Source of the DNA: Sulfurospirillum sp. 1612
GTDB taxonomy: Bacteria; Campylobacterota; Campylobacteria; Campylobacterales; Sulfurospirillaceae
Reading direction: 5' to 3'
Assembly: GCF_036556685.1 (NCBI RefSeq)
Contig: NZ_CP140614.1
Span: 372,001 to 436,000 of the forward strand
DNA length: 64,000 bases
Part shown: positions 52,095-61,866 of the stretch, one piece after another
How positions within the stretch are numbered: the first letter of the stretch is position 1
Layout of the letters: every line of letters starts with the position of its first letter
The notes under the pieces: model-generated
The model's input: the letters and a program-made list of their open reading frames with translations, nothing else
The model's database searches: none
What the model was told of the DNA's origin: nothing
Program-made: the position numbers and the translations under genes

Positions 52095-54704
52095 ATGTTT
52101 AATACAGAGGGACTCTCAACATCAGAAGCAACACAACGTCTCAAACAATACGGTGAAAATGTCATCAAAGAGCAAGAAGAGAGCTGGCAACACCGGCTTT
52201 TTAGACGTTTTTGGGGCCCGATTCCCTGGATGATTGAAATAGCACTCATCCTCTCAGGCATTGCAAAACGGTGGGAAGATTTCTATGTTATTTTATTGAT
52301 GCTCTTAGTCAATGCAATGGTCGATTTTTATCAAGAATCAAAAGCACTGAGCGCTATTGCTGTGCTCAAAAAAAAATTAGCCAAAATGGCCCTCGTTTTG
52401 CGAGATGGCGTTTGGCAAAATATTGATGCCAAAGCGATTGTGCCAGGGGATATCATCAAAATTAAAATTGGCGATATTGTCCCCGCAGATTGCGAGCTTT
52501 TAGGCGGAGGAGATTTTTTACAAGTGGATCAATCTGCTCTCACTGGGGAGTCCCTCCCTGTGCATAAAAAAGTAGGAGAAACCCTCTATGCTAATGCACT
52601 CATCAAGCAAGGTGAGATGATTGCGCGCGTGAGCAATACAGCGTCAAATACCTATTTTGGTAAAACGGTCAATCTCGTAGCCAAAGCAGAACACGAAGAA
52701 CACAGTCATTTTCAAAAAATGGTCATGAAAGTGGGCGATTTTTTGATTCTTATCACGATTGCTCTGATTTCGATTATTATCTTTTATGGCATTCAACGTC
52801 ATGAGCCGATTTTAGATGTATTGGTATTTGCATTGATTTTAACCATCTCTGCAATTCCCGTGGCGATGCCGGCGGTACTCACTGTCACCATGGCATTAGG
52901 CTCGCGCGTTTTAGCTGCCAAAGAGGCGATTGTGACACGCTTGGCTGCGATTGAAGAGTTGGCGGGTATGGATGTATTGTGTTCCGATAAAACAGGGACA
53001 CTCACCCAAAATACGATGCATCTCGCGCCTTCGTACCTTTATGAAGGGTATCAAGAAGAGGATGTGATGCTTTATGCTGCCCTGGCTAGTAAGCGAGAAA
53101 ATCATGATCCCATCGAAGCACCAATTTTTGATTTTATTGACAAAAACACTGCATTAAAACAACAATTTTCTAGCCACAAAATGGATCATTATACTCCCTT
53201 TGATCCTGTGAGTAAGCGTACAGAAGCCATATTTGGGTCGATGGTTTATACCAAAGGCGCACCTCAAGTGATTATCCAGATGTGTGATTTGGATGATACT
53301 GCAACAAAAGAAATTTATCACCAGATTGACCTCTTTGCCAGCAAAGGATTTCGGACATTAGGTGTTGCCTATAAAAAAGAAGCAGAGCCGCATTATCATT
53401 TTGTAGGACTTATTTCCTTATTTGACCCTCCTCGTGTTGATTCCAAAGAGGCGATTCATAAGGCCAAGGATAAGCATGTTGCGGTGAAGATTATTACCGG
53501 TGATAATATCGCTGTTGCCAAGTATATTGCAAATATCTTAGATGTGGGAGAGTCTATTGAAAATATTGAAAGCCTCAAAGGAGAGGATTCAAAAGAGTAT
53601 CTGTATCTCTCTCAGATTCTCTCTTCTGCTATTTTGAAAAAACTAAGCCCTGATATATCAAAAGAGGTGAGAGAACAATCTGTTAAAGAGATTGTGCAAG
53701 AGGTCAAAAAATCACTCGATAAACGGGTCATTCCAAAAGGTAATGTGACCAAGCATGAGTCTGAAATCATTCAATTGATTGAAGACGCCAATGGTTTTGC
53801 TCAAGTTTTTCCTGAAGACAAATACTTCATCGTAGAAGAGCTCCAAAAAGCAGACCATATCGTCGGGATGACCGGAGATGGAGTCAATGATGCGCCTGCC
53901 CTTAAAAAGGCTGATTGTGGCATTGCTGTTAGTGGTGCTACGGATGCGGCGAGGGCGGCTGCGGATATTGTCTTGATGGCACCAGGTCTCACCGTCATCG
54001 TCGATGCCATCTCTCAAGCTCGCGTGATTTTTGAGCGCATGCAAAGTTATGTGGTATACCGTATCGCTGAGACACTGCGGATTTTGTTATTTATGACTTT
54101 GGCTATTGTAATTTTTGATTTTTATCCTATCACAGCGATGATGATTATCATATTGGCACTTTTAAATGATATTCCTATTATGGCCATTGCGTATGATAAT
54201 ACAAAAGTAGGTGAAAAACCACTCAAGTGGGATATGAAAAATATCTTCGTACTCTCTTCATGGTTTGGGATTGCAGGCGTCTTTAGCTCGTTTACCATTT
54301 TTTATATCATGATGGTTTTTCTCAAAGCCCATCCTCAAAGTGTGATGTTCCTACCTGATGTCCCCACCTGGGTGGGGGATGCAAAATCGTATTTAGGATT
54401 TGTGCAAAGTGTCTTTTTTGTCTTGCTCACGGTGGCTGGACACTTGACGATTTTCAATACGCGGATTTCAGATTGGTTTATGAAAAAACCCTATCCCTCA
54501 TGGTATTTATTGCTAGCATCATTCTCCACCGCCCTCTTAGGGAGCGTGATTGGCGTTTATGGCTTGGGTATCATGACACCGATTGGTTGGAAATGGGCGC
54601 TGTTTGTGTGGGGTTATTCTTTGTGTTGGTTTGTCTTTAATGATGGGGTTAAGATGGCAATGATAAAGTACTATAAAAGAAGATATAAAGAAAATGTTTT
54701 ATAA
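52095..54704 (+). CDS. P-type plasma-membrane proton ATPase (P3A)
   Basis: An 869-residue P-type ATPase related to fungal and plant PMA1. The phosphorylation site is in CSDKTGTLTQNT (about 296-307), the TGES actuator motif near 150, TGDGVNDAPALKKAD hinge (about 590-604) and ten membrane helices. The ATG at 52095 follows AGGAG (52085-52089); a start 24 bases earlier lacks this. A stretch of about 50 residues, rich in Lys and Glu (about 498-549), lies between the nucleotide-binding region and the hinge, compared with the short linker I recall in fungal enzymes. Substrate specificity (H+ versus other cation) is inferred from overall similarity. Confidence 0.9.
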   Translation: MFNTEGLSTSEATQRLKQYGENVIKEQEESWQHRLFRRFWGPIPWMIEIALILSGIAKRWEDFYVILLMLLVNAMVDFYQESKALSAIAVLKKKLAKMALVLRDGVWQNIDAKAIVPGDIIKIKIGDIVPADCELLGGGDFLQVDQSALTGESLPVHKKVGETLYANALIKQGEMIARVSNTASNTYFGKTVNLVAKAEHEEHSHFQKMVMKVGDFLILITIALISIIIFYGIQRHEPILDVLVFALILTISAIPVAMPAVLTVTMALGSRVLAAKEAIVTRLAAIEELAGMDVLCSDKTGTLTQNTMHLAPSYLYEGYQEEDVMLYAALASKRENHDPIEAPIFDFIDKNTALKQQFSSHKMDHYTPFDPVSKRTEAIFGSMVYTKGAPQVIIQMCDLDDTATKEIYHQIDLFASKGFRTLGVAYKKEAEPHYHFVGLISLFDPPRVDSKEAIHKAKDKHVAVKIITGDNIAVAKYIANILDVGESIENIESLKGEDSKEYLYLSQILSSAILKKLSPDISKEVREQSVKEIVQEVKKSLDKRVIPKGNVTKHESEIIQLIEDANGFAQVFPEDKYFIVEELQKADHIVGMTGDGVNDAPALKKADCGIAVSGATDAARAAADIVLMAPGLTVIVDAISQARVIFERMQSYVVYRIAETLRILLFMTLAIVIFDFYPITAMMIIILALLNDIPIMAIAYDNTKVGEKPLKWDMKNIFVLSSWFGIAGVFSSFTIFYIMMVFLKAHPQSVMFLPDVPTWVGDAKSYLGFVQSVFFVLLTVAGHLTIFNTRISDWFMKKPYPSWYLLLASFSTALLGSVIGVYGLGIMTPIGWKWALFVWGYSLCWFVFNDGVKMAMIKYYKRRYKENVL

Positions 54705-54728
54705 TGGTGACATATGAAAGGAGTCATG

Positions 54729-55487
54729 ATGAAAAAAAAGTACTACAAACAAGTGCTTTATGATTTACAAGTAGAACTTGTGAAATTTCAAAAAGCTGTG
54801 ATTAAAAAAGACCTTAAAGTTTGTATCCTGTTTGAGGGGCGTGATTGTGCGGGGAAAGATGGAATGATTAAAAGATTTGTAGAACATCTAAGCCCGAGAG
54901 AAGCGCGTATTGTAGCTTTGGGAGTGCCATCACAAAAAGATGTGGCATCATGGTATTTTCAGCGTTTTGTTCCTCATCTCCCTAGTAATCAAGAGATTGT
55001 ATTTTTTAATCGTAGTTGGTACAATCGTGCGGGTGTCGAAAAAGTCATGGGATTTTCAACGCATGAAGAACAAAGCTGTTTTTTAGAAGAGGTGGGTGGT
55101 TTTGAGCACATGCTCACGCATTCGGGAATGATTTTTTTAAAATATTATTTGGATATTTCAAAAGAAGAACAAAAAAAACGCTTGGAAGCACGGAAAAATA
55201 ATCCTCTCAAACAATGGAAACTCAGTCCTATTGATGCCAAAGCACAGCACTATTGGGATGCTTACTCTAAAGCTAGAGATGAGATGCTTGAGGTGAGCTC
55301 ATTTGTTTTTGCTCCTTGGTATGTTGTCCATACGGATGATAAAAAAGAAGCGAGAATTCATACCATCAAACACTTTTTATCTCAAGTAGATTATGAAGGA
55401 AAAGATGAAAAATTATTGGCTTATGACCCTGATATTATTTATAGATTTGATCCAAAGTGTGATGAAAAAGGATTTATGTTCCAATGA
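54729..55487 (+). CDS. Polyphosphate kinase 2 (PPK2 family)
   Basis: Transfers phosphate between polyphosphate and nucleotides. The 252-residue protein has the Walker A-like EGRDCAGKDGMIKRF (about 34-48), lid arginines and Walker B-like FFNRSWYNRAGVE (about 88-100), and the SPID motif in KLSPIDAKA. Single-domain, so class I or III (polyP + ADP or GDP to triphosphate) is most likely. ATG 54729 suits AAAGGAG better than two earlier in-frame ATGs. It lies between a P-type proton ATPase and a MgtC-like gene in one operon, overlapping the latter by 4 bases. Confidence 0.92.
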   Translation: MKKKYYKQVLYDLQVELVKFQKAVIKKDLKVCILFEGRDCAGKDGMIKRFVEHLSPREARIVALGVPSQKDVASWYFQRFVPHLPSNQEIVFFNRSWYNRAGVEKVMGFSTHEEQSCFLEEVGGFEHMLTHSGMIFLKYYLDISKEEQKKRLEARKNNPLKQWKLSPIDAKAQHYWDAYSKARDEMLEVSSFVFAPWYVVHTDDKKEARIHTIKHFLSQVDYEGKDEKLLAYDPDIIYRFDPKCDEKGFMFQ

Positions 55488-56737
55488 GTTTTGACTCTGA
55501 CCTCACGCATTTTGCAGTGACGATTGTGTTGAGTTTTTTAATCGGATTGGAGATTAAAGCGTATCATATCAAATTTCATAGCAACAGGAGAGACTCTTTT
55601 ATAGGGACCGCGAGAACATTGACGTTTGTCGGGGCTTTGGGATTTATTTTTTATAAAATGGATGCACATCATCTCAGTGTTTACATCGCGGGTATGGTCG
55701 GTATGACACTCCTTTATGCACTGTTTTATTATAAGGCTTTGTTGGAGGGAAACCATAGTATTCTTTTGTATATGGTGATGCTTTTGGTTTATACTTTTGG
55801 ACCCTTGAACTTGATGTATCCCCTATGGATGAGTGCGCTTGTTTTTGTATTGATTGTATTTGTGCTCAATGCCAAACAAAGTATTGCAAATTTTACCTCT
55901 GAGGTGGATGCGTATGAATTTGAAACCTTGGGTAAGATGGTCTTGCTCTCTGCGGTGATATTACCGCTGCTTCCAGATAAAGTGGTGATTCCATACATCC
56001 CGCTTTCGCCTTTTAAAATCTGGCTGAGTGTGGTCGTCATTTCAGCGATTTCTTATGGAGGATATCTGATACAAAAGTTTGTCTTTCCATCTAAAGGAGT
56101 GTTTTTAACCGGATTAATAGGCGGTCTTTACTCTTCGACTGCGACTACGGTCGTATTAGCGAAAAAAACCAAAGAAGCAGGCGTCAATCCGTTGATGACT
56201 GCATCTATAATCGCTGCGACTTCGATGATGTATTTGCGCTTGATTGTCGTTGCTTTTATCTTTAATAAAGGGATAGCAAAAGAGGTTGCTGGTATCTTTT
56301 TATTGTTAGCATGTGTCTCTTTAATAGTAGCATTTTTTTATTATAAAGCGCAAAATAGAACCGTCAATACAGTGTTGGATATAAAAGATAAAAACCCTCT
56401 TGAGCTTAGTACGGCATTTATTTTCGCGGGATTATTTTTGATCATGATGCTAGTGACGCATTTTGTGATTCATTACTATGGAATAAATGGTTTAAAACTG
56501 CTCTCGTTTATTGTGGGATTTACTGATATTGATCCTTTTGTACTCTCCTTACTCAATGGCAAGTATGTTATCACGCAACATGAGATTGTCGCTGCTATTA
56601 TTATCGCATCAGGCAGTAATAATATTTTAAAATCCATCTATGCGTTGTGGTTTGGTGGATTCAAAAAGACAGGGCATGCATTTATATGGTTATGTATCTT
56701 AGGTGGGGTTACGATAGGTTATGGTTTGTTGTTATAA
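55484..56737 (+). CDS. MgtC/SapB-DUF4010 membrane protein
   Basis: A 417-residue integral membrane protein, about 11 helices. The first about 140 residues resemble the MgtC/SapB domain (LSFLIGLEIK, RTLTFVGALG), the rest is DUF4010 (GLIGGLYSSTATTVVLAKK near 210-230). The MgtC group is linked to Mg2+ starvation, ATP homeostasis and acid tolerance in other bacteria; DUF4010 has no established function. It is the last gene of the ATPase-PPK2 operon; a 12-bp hairpin follows. Confidence 0.85.
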   Translation: MSFDSDLTHFAVTIVLSFLIGLEIKAYHIKFHSNRRDSFIGTARTLTFVGALGFIFYKMDAHHLSVYIAGMVGMTLLYALFYYKALLEGNHSILLYMVMLLVYTFGPLNLMYPLWMSALVFVLIVFVLNAKQSIANFTSEVDAYEFETLGKMVLLSAVILPLLPDKVVIPYIPLSPFKIWLSVVVISAISYGGYLIQKFVFPSKGVFLTGLIGGLYSSTATTVVLAKKTKEAGVNPLMTASIIAATSMMYLRLIVVAFIFNKGIAKEVAGIFLLLACVSLIVAFFYYKAQNRTVNTVLDIKDKNPLELSTAFIFAGLFLIMMLVTHFVIHYYGINGLKLLSFIVGFTDIDPFVLSLLNGKYVITQHEIVAAIIIASGSNNILKSIYALWFGGFKKTGHAFIWLCILGGVTIGYGLLL

Positions 56738-56740
56738 AAC

Positions 56741-56773
56741 GCAGTCATATTACCGGTGAGATAATATGACTGC
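56741..56773. terminator. Bidirectional terminator hairpin
   Basis: GCAGTCATATTA (56741-56752) and TAATATGACTGC (56762-56773) form a perfect 12-bp stem with a 9-base loop, between the convergent DUF4010 gene and the molybdoenzyme gene. It can serve both strands. Confidence 0.85.
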
Positions 56774-56790
56774 AAGGAGTGATGTGTGTG

Positions 56791-59700
56791 TTAGCCAATC
56801 TTTGTGATATTTACAGGGATGGCTTGTCTGGCTGAAGAGCCACAAGCAAAATCCGCCGCAATTGCAAAGTTTCGGCTGGTATCTTTTAGTCCGAGTTTAT
56901 TATAATAAACCCCCGTTCTTCTTGAGGCCAAACCTTTGGTTACTTTGCCGTTGATTTCGATGTTGATAGCGCCTTCTGCTCTTCTACCGTCACCTTGTTC
57001 GACACCAATGGTATCAGGATGAACGCCATGTCTGAGTCTGAGGAAGCCCTCTGTTTGACCATCATGAGAGGCGACTTTGACATAATCACCGTGTCGTAAT
57101 CCTAATTTTTGCGCTGTTTTTGGATTGATATCGACATAGGTGGTATATCGAATCTGTTTCAAATTCGTGCTGGATGTATTGGGAGTGGAGAGTACATTAG
57201 ATTTGTATGAAAATGCCACCAAAGGAAATTGATCTTTTGGAAACAATTTATCATAAGTCTCACCGGTTGCAAATCGTTGTTTGAAAAATTTCGGTGACCC
57301 ACTGTGTTGTACTCCATTGAGTGCATTTTTGCTGGTACCGAGTTTTTCATTATAGATTTGTATTGGTTTTTGATATCTATGAGACGTGAAATCTCCATCA
57401 TAACTTTTTTCAAAATCTTCGTATCGTCCTCCACGTGCCATAACATAAGCGGTTTTTCTCCAGTTTTCTTTACAGATTTTTTTCAATGAAGGGATGTATT
57501 GTTCTATACCTGCGAGTTTGATCTCTTCATCGGTGGCATCAGGAACTGGCGTACCATCCATCGCGATATTTTCAAATGCTCTTAAATAAAAATCCTCAGC
57601 CTTATCAAATGGATAGAGTTTCCCATCTGTGCCTTGAATAGCATTTTCGCCAAAGCCAGGCAAATTCATTTTTTTACCAAGGGCGATGATGAAGCTTAGC
57701 ATCTCGATAGGTTCACCGTTTTTAAAGGTTGCTTGTCTTGGTTTGACTGCTGGGAATCTGAGTGTGTTGATTTTGGTCTGATACGCAGCCCACGCATGCA
57801 CAACACCCCAAGTTTCATACAATACAGAATCTGGGATAATATAATCAGCATATACAGAAGATTCGTTGATAAATGGATCGATTGCGACAAACAAAGGTAC
57901 CGCTTTTTTTGGATCTTTAATCAACTCTTTGATATGATTTTCTCCACCAGGAGTGCCATACATAAAGTTTGAATTAAAGGTGATAAGCGCATCCATTTTA
58001 TAAGGATAGCCCTTGAAACTGCTGGTGATAAACTCACTCTCTAGCGCATTGGTAAATGGGAACCAATTGTCTTTGGCTGGATAAGGGTTTTCACCTTTGG
58101 CGACTTTTTCTTTGTATTCATTAGTGCTTTCATAAGGTCGTCTCGCACGATCCATTCTGGCACCTCTGAGTTTGACTTTGCCTTTGTAAGCATAAAGATT
58201 GTATTGAGACCCGACGAAGTCTTTGTAGGCACCACCGCCACTGCTCATACCGCCTTTGTAGTTGAGATTTCCAATCATGGCTCCTAACATCATGACAGAA
58301 TAACTGGTATAAAATCCGGTCGTATGCATGGTACCACCATGACAATCGACACTGGCTTGTCTGCCAAAAGAGGTGAATTTTTTCGCGACTTCTTGCATCT
58401 TTTCAACACTCACGCCGCACTCTTTGGAGTAGGCATCCAAGCTCATATCATTGGCGTTGGTTTTGAGGTCATTAAAGGCTGTTTTGACTTGGTAAGTTTT
58501 GCCTTGATAGGTGATGCTTCCTTGATAATCAAGCACGGCTTGTAATACATCATGAGATGATTTTACGGTATGGTCTTTGCTATCAATAACCAGCGGAACA
58601 TTTTTATCTTTGAGTATCTTTCCAAAGCCCTCTTTGTCTTGAATAACAAGATGGCTGGCATTGGTCCATGAAGGCTCATGCAAGGCTTTCATCGCTTTAG
58701 CTGATGGCATTGAGAGGTATTTTTCATTATAGAGTTTATTGTTGATGATGATTTGTAACAATCCCATAGTAAAAGCCAAATCAGTCCCTGGAATAATCGG
58801 AATCCAGTTACTTTTGCCACCCACTGCTATGGTATCACTGTTCCCTTGCATTGGGGAGACGATGGTGTATTCGATATCGCCATCAGTTCGGGCACTAGAG
58901 AGGAGTTTTCCTTGTCGTTTAAAAGGATTTCCCGCTTGTCCTGGAGGTGTCCCGATACTCAGGAGGTATTTTGTATTTTCAAAATCTGGTTTTAGGTGTG
59001 GATATTTTTTGAAATCTCCCAAAAACGCAGCTTCTCCTGCTCTCATTGAAAGACCACAAATAGAAGTATGACCAGAATAATTGACACTTCCAAAGGACAT
59101 CATGAAGCGGTGGACCATCGGCATGGTTCTTCCCTCATGAGTGGTTCCAATACAGCAAAGTCCATTAGATTTTGGTCCAAATGATGGCTCTTTTGGGTTG
59201 ATGGGTGTGTTGAGGTCTCGGACATCTTTGAGTCCTTTGACCATGCCTTCACCAAACAGATCACCACCATTGACGATTTCAGAAATCAACTCATCAATAT
59301 CTATCTCTTTCCATTTGTTTTCACCTCTTTTACCCACTCTTTTAAGAGGTTTTAAAACGCGGTTTTCTGCATAGATTTTATCAAAGACAGAGTTACCTCG
59401 TGCGCAAACATTGGAGCGATAGGTTTCAAAATTCCCAGTTTGGGAGAGTGTTTTGTAGCTATCTTTAATACTCGTGTTATAAGGAAGCCATGGATTGGTG
59501 GAGAGCAAATTGTAAGGATTTCCCAGTACTCTCACTACTTTATCAGTTTTTTTATCGACTTTGATTCTCACCCCACATTGTGTCGTACATCCGATGCACG
59601 TGGTCGGAACGATTTTAAAATCTTCATTAGTTTTAAATTGTTTGTTTAAAAGACTGTATTCTGGTTGTGGTGAATTAAAATAGATACTATCTTTTGCCCG

Positions 59701-59817
59701 CTCTCCTTTGTCAGAAAGTGTGGCAACCGCCCCCAATGTCTCTTTGTATCCTGCAACTGAAGCAGCAGCAACTATCGCACCAGATCCCAATAAAAATTTT
59801 CTTCTACTATTTTGCAT
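56791..59817 (-). CDS. Molybdopterin oxidoreductase, tetrathionate reductase-like catalytic subunit
   Basis: A 1008-residue periplasmic molybdoenzyme: Tat signal SRRKFLLG (residues 4-11), [4Fe-4S] ligands Cys74-x2-Cys77-x3-Cys81 and Cys138, a probable Mo-ligand Cys in HTSICGLSMRAGE near 258, and the C-terminal molybdopterin-binding domain with GDGRRAEGA. Length, Cys ligand and the B-C-A gene order fit TtrA best; TtrA, ArrA (arsenate) and SrdA (selenate) belong to one clade, so the electron acceptor (tetrathionate, polysulfur, arsenate or selenate) is not certain. Overlaps the NrfD-like gene by 11 bases. No TorD-type chaperone is in the window. Confidence 0.78.
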   Translation of the reverse strand: MQNSRRKFLLGSGAIVAAASVAGYKETLGAVATLSDKGERAKDSIYFNSPQPEYSLLNKQFKTNEDFKIVPTTCIGCTTQCGVRIKVDKKTDKVVRVLGNPYNLLSTNPWLPYNTSIKDSYKTLSQTGNFETYRSNVCARGNSVFDKIYAENRVLKPLKRVGKRGENKWKEIDIDELISEIVNGGDLFGEGMVKGLKDVRDLNTPINPKEPSFGPKSNGLCCIGTTHEGRTMPMVHRFMMSFGSVNYSGHTSICGLSMRAGEAAFLGDFKKYPHLKPDFENTKYLLSIGTPPGQAGNPFKRQGKLLSSARTDGDIEYTIVSPMQGNSDTIAVGGKSNWIPIIPGTDLAFTMGLLQIIINNKLYNEKYLSMPSAKAMKALHEPSWTNASHLVIQDKEGFGKILKDKNVPLVIDSKDHTVKSSHDVLQAVLDYQGSITYQGKTYQVKTAFNDLKTNANDMSLDAYSKECGVSVEKMQEVAKKFTSFGRQASVDCHGGTMHTTGFYTSYSVMMLGAMIGNLNYKGGMSSGGGAYKDFVGSQYNLYAYKGKVKLRGARMDRARRPYESTNEYKEKVAKGENPYPAKDNWFPFTNALESEFITSSFKGYPYKMDALITFNSNFMYGTPGGENHIKELIKDPKKAVPLFVAIDPFINESSVYADYIIPDSVLYETWGVVHAWAAYQTKINTLRFPAVKPRQATFKNGEPIEMLSFIIALGKKMNLPGFGENAIQGTDGKLYPFDKAEDFYLRAFENIAMDGTPVPDATDEEIKLAGIEQYIPSLKKICKENWRKTAYVMARGGRYEDFEKSYDGDFTSHRYQKPIQIYNEKLGTSKNALNGVQHSGSPKFFKQRFATGETYDKLFPKDQFPLVAFSYKSNVLSTPNTSSTNLKQIRYTTYVDINPKTAQKLGLRHGDYVKVASHDGQTEGFLRLRHGVHPDTIGVEQGDGRRAEGAINIEINGKVTKGLASRRTGVYYNKLGLKDTSRNFAIAADFACGSSARQAIPVNITKIG

Positions 59818-60991
59818 TTTCTACTCCTTCATAACAATCTTGCATCTCTTCATCCCATGGAAATATTAACAACACGGCACAAATAAGTGCAAATAAGATA
59901 CCCCAATTTGAGAGTACCGCCATCACACTGTCTTGTCCATACATTGGTGGGGTGTAATGTGAAAATCCCGGAGTGGTGCGAGGGATTTCTTGACCGCCGA
60001 TTACCGTATTCCATCTAAATAGCCATACGCCAATTGCGGTGACGATACCGCCAAAATAGACGACCGATGGGATATTTCTGAGTTTTGTAAAGCCGATGAT
60101 GAGTGGCACAAAAAGACACAATACATAATCAATCCAAAGTGTATCTTCAAAATGCAAGCTAAAGTATTGATAGAGCGCATATTTTTCGCCATCTGCAAAG
60201 GTGAGTGAAAAGGTCAACCATAAAAATCTCATGACTAAATCGGCCACAATAAACCAAGAGAGTAGTTTCGCTAACGTAGCGACCATGTCTCTGTCGACTT
60301 TTTTGCGTTCGGATAAAAATCTTTGAAAAAGTGGGATTAAGATGACCAAAAGTCCGGTTCCTGAGACCATCGCTGAGGCCAAAAAGATAAGCGGCATCAA
60401 AGGAGTGTGCCACATGACATTGGCATGAACAGCACCTAAGATGTATCCGGTATATCCATGTACGGCTAAAGCGAGTGGAATACCAATAGCGCCTAAAATG
60501 TAGCCTTTTTTATGATCTTTTTCCATGGCAGCTTCACTTAAATCAGTGTTACCAAAAGTAAAGAGCATATTAAACACTCTGGCTAAGCCTCTACTGTTTT
60601 GCGCTTTTTTGACAAAATAGGTACGATACAGTGCTTGCGCTTCAAAAAAGATGAGGATTGGATAGGCCATGAGCAACAAAACACCCCATTTCATCGGTGA
60701 TGTTGGGAAATCTTCCCAGCCATATAAGAAAAAGTTTAAAATTCTGCCTGGTTGTCTTAAATCATCGATGAGATTCAGTGGTGCTGCGACCAACAAAACA
60801 AAGGCCATCAATAAGGAAACTCCCGCGATTGGTTTGTACTTTTTCCATCCAAAAACATGTGCAAAGCTTGAGATGATAAACGCTGCTGCGGAACTGCCGG
60901 TAAACCAAAAATAATTTGGTATATCAATACCCCAAGGTTTTTCTATTGTAATAGAAGAGATTAGTGTTAAAAAGTGTTGCATATTATCCAT
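59807..60991 (-). CDS. NrfD/TtrC-like quinol-oxidising membrane subunit
   Basis: A 394-residue membrane protein with about nine or ten helices of the NrfD/PsrC family, which oxidises quinol and delivers electrons to the Fe-S subunit without haem. It lies between the B and A subunit genes and overlaps both (8 and 11 bases). An acidic loop with YGWEDFP (about 90-96) is present. Two ATG codons nine bases apart (60991, 60983-60981) are possible; the first gives overlap with the TtrB-like stop. It anchors the complex on the periplasmic face. Confidence 0.85.
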   Translation of the reverse strand: MDNMQHFLTLISSITIEKPWGIDIPNYFWFTGSSAAAFIISSFAHVFGWKKYKPIAGVSLLMAFVLLVAAPLNLIDDLRQPGRILNFFLYGWEDFPTSPMKWGVLLLMAYPILIFFEAQALYRTYFVKKAQNSRGLARVFNMLFTFGNTDLSEAAMEKDHKKGYILGAIGIPLALAVHGYTGYILGAVHANVMWHTPLMPLIFLASAMVSGTGLLVILIPLFQRFLSERKKVDRDMVATLAKLLSWFIVADLVMRFLWLTFSLTFADGEKYALYQYFSLHFEDTLWIDYVLCLFVPLIIGFTKLRNIPSVVYFGGIVTAIGVWLFRWNTVIGGQEIPRTTPGFSHYTPPMYGQDSVMAVLSNWGILFALICAVLLIFPWDEEMQDCYEGVENAK

Positions 60992-61793
60992 GATTGTGTG
61001 CCTCCGCTCTTGTTTTTTCCCATTCTGATTTGAATCCTTCCTCTGCTTTTACGATGTCATCTAGACTTTGTGTGGTTGAAAATAACTCTTCAATTCTAGA
61101 ATCTAAACTGATATAAAACGTTTGTGGATGGGTTCCTTGAGCCTCTTTTAAGACGCTGGTTGAAAAACTGTGAATGAGTTTGTATACTTCTGAGTTTTTG
61201 TCATTGACATCACCAAAAACACGTGCGCCACCGATACACGTTTCCACACATGCTGGCATCAACCCTTTATCGACGCGTTGTGCACAGAAGTTACATTTAT
61301 CAGCTGTTTTGGTTCGTTTGTTGAAGTATCGTTTGTCATAAGGACATGCACTGATGCAGTATCCACAACCCCAACAGACTTCATTATCAACCACGACGAT
61401 GCCATCTTCTCTTTTAAAGGTCGCACCTGTTGGGCAGACCGGAACACAGGCGGGGTCATCACAATGATTACACAGTTGTGGTAAAAATCCCTTTCTGACA
61501 TCGGGAAATTCTCCCATTTCTGTTTCAGTTACAAACGTTCTGTATTGATCATGCGGTACTTCGTTTTCTACTTTACAAACGGAAGTACATGCTTGACATC
61601 CGATACATTTTCTAAGATCTAACACCATCACAAAATGTTTGCCCACTTGCCCGATGTGTTTTGGATCTTTTTTATCTCGCCCAGGAATTTGAAGAGAAAA
61701 GGCTTCAGCACCCGTTGTCGCAAGCATTGCGAAAGCTGTGGATGCGAATCCTTTTTTCAAGAAACTTCTTCTTGAATTATCTTGATTATCCAT
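60984..61793 (-). CDS. TtrB-like [4Fe-4S] electron-transfer subunit
   Basis: A 269-residue periplasmic Fe-S protein with a Tat signal (SRRSFLKKG near 7-15) and four cluster-binding Cys blocks: CIGCQACTSVC, CNHCDDPACVPVCP, CWGCGYCISACPYDKRYF and CNFCAQRV...CVETC, the four-cluster plan of TtrB, PsrB and DmsB. ATG 61793 is 5 bases after AGGAG; a GTG six bases upstream lies inside the ribosome site and is rejected. First gene of the three-gene reductase operon. Confidence 0.9.
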   Translation of the reverse strand: MDNQDNSRRSFLKKGFASTAFAMLATTGAEAFSLQIPGRDKKDPKHIGQVGKHFVMVLDLRKCIGCQACTSVCKVENEVPHDQYRTFVTETEMGEFPDVRKGFLPQLCNHCDDPACVPVCPTGATFKREDGIVVVDNEVCWGCGYCISACPYDKRYFNKRTKTADKCNFCAQRVDKGLMPACVETCIGGARVFGDVNDKNSEVYKLIHSFSTSVLKEAQGTHPQTFYISLDSRIEELFSTTQSLDDIVKAEEGFKSEWEKTRAEAHNHG

Positions 61794-61817
61794 TGTCACT
61801 CCTTTTATTTTGAACGA

Positions 61818-61823
61818 AGTATA
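61818..61823 (-). promoter_or_regulatory. -10 box of the ttr-like operon
   Basis: On the minus strand TATACT (complement of 61818-61823) lies 25 bases before the TtrB-like start. Upstream are two C-rich segments about 10 bases apart (CTCCCTATTT and TCCCCTTTTC), a weak candidate for a direct-repeat regulator site. Confidence 0.45.
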
Positions 61824-61866
61824 ACAGTAGAAAAGGGGAAAATAGGGAGAAGATTTTTGAATGGTA

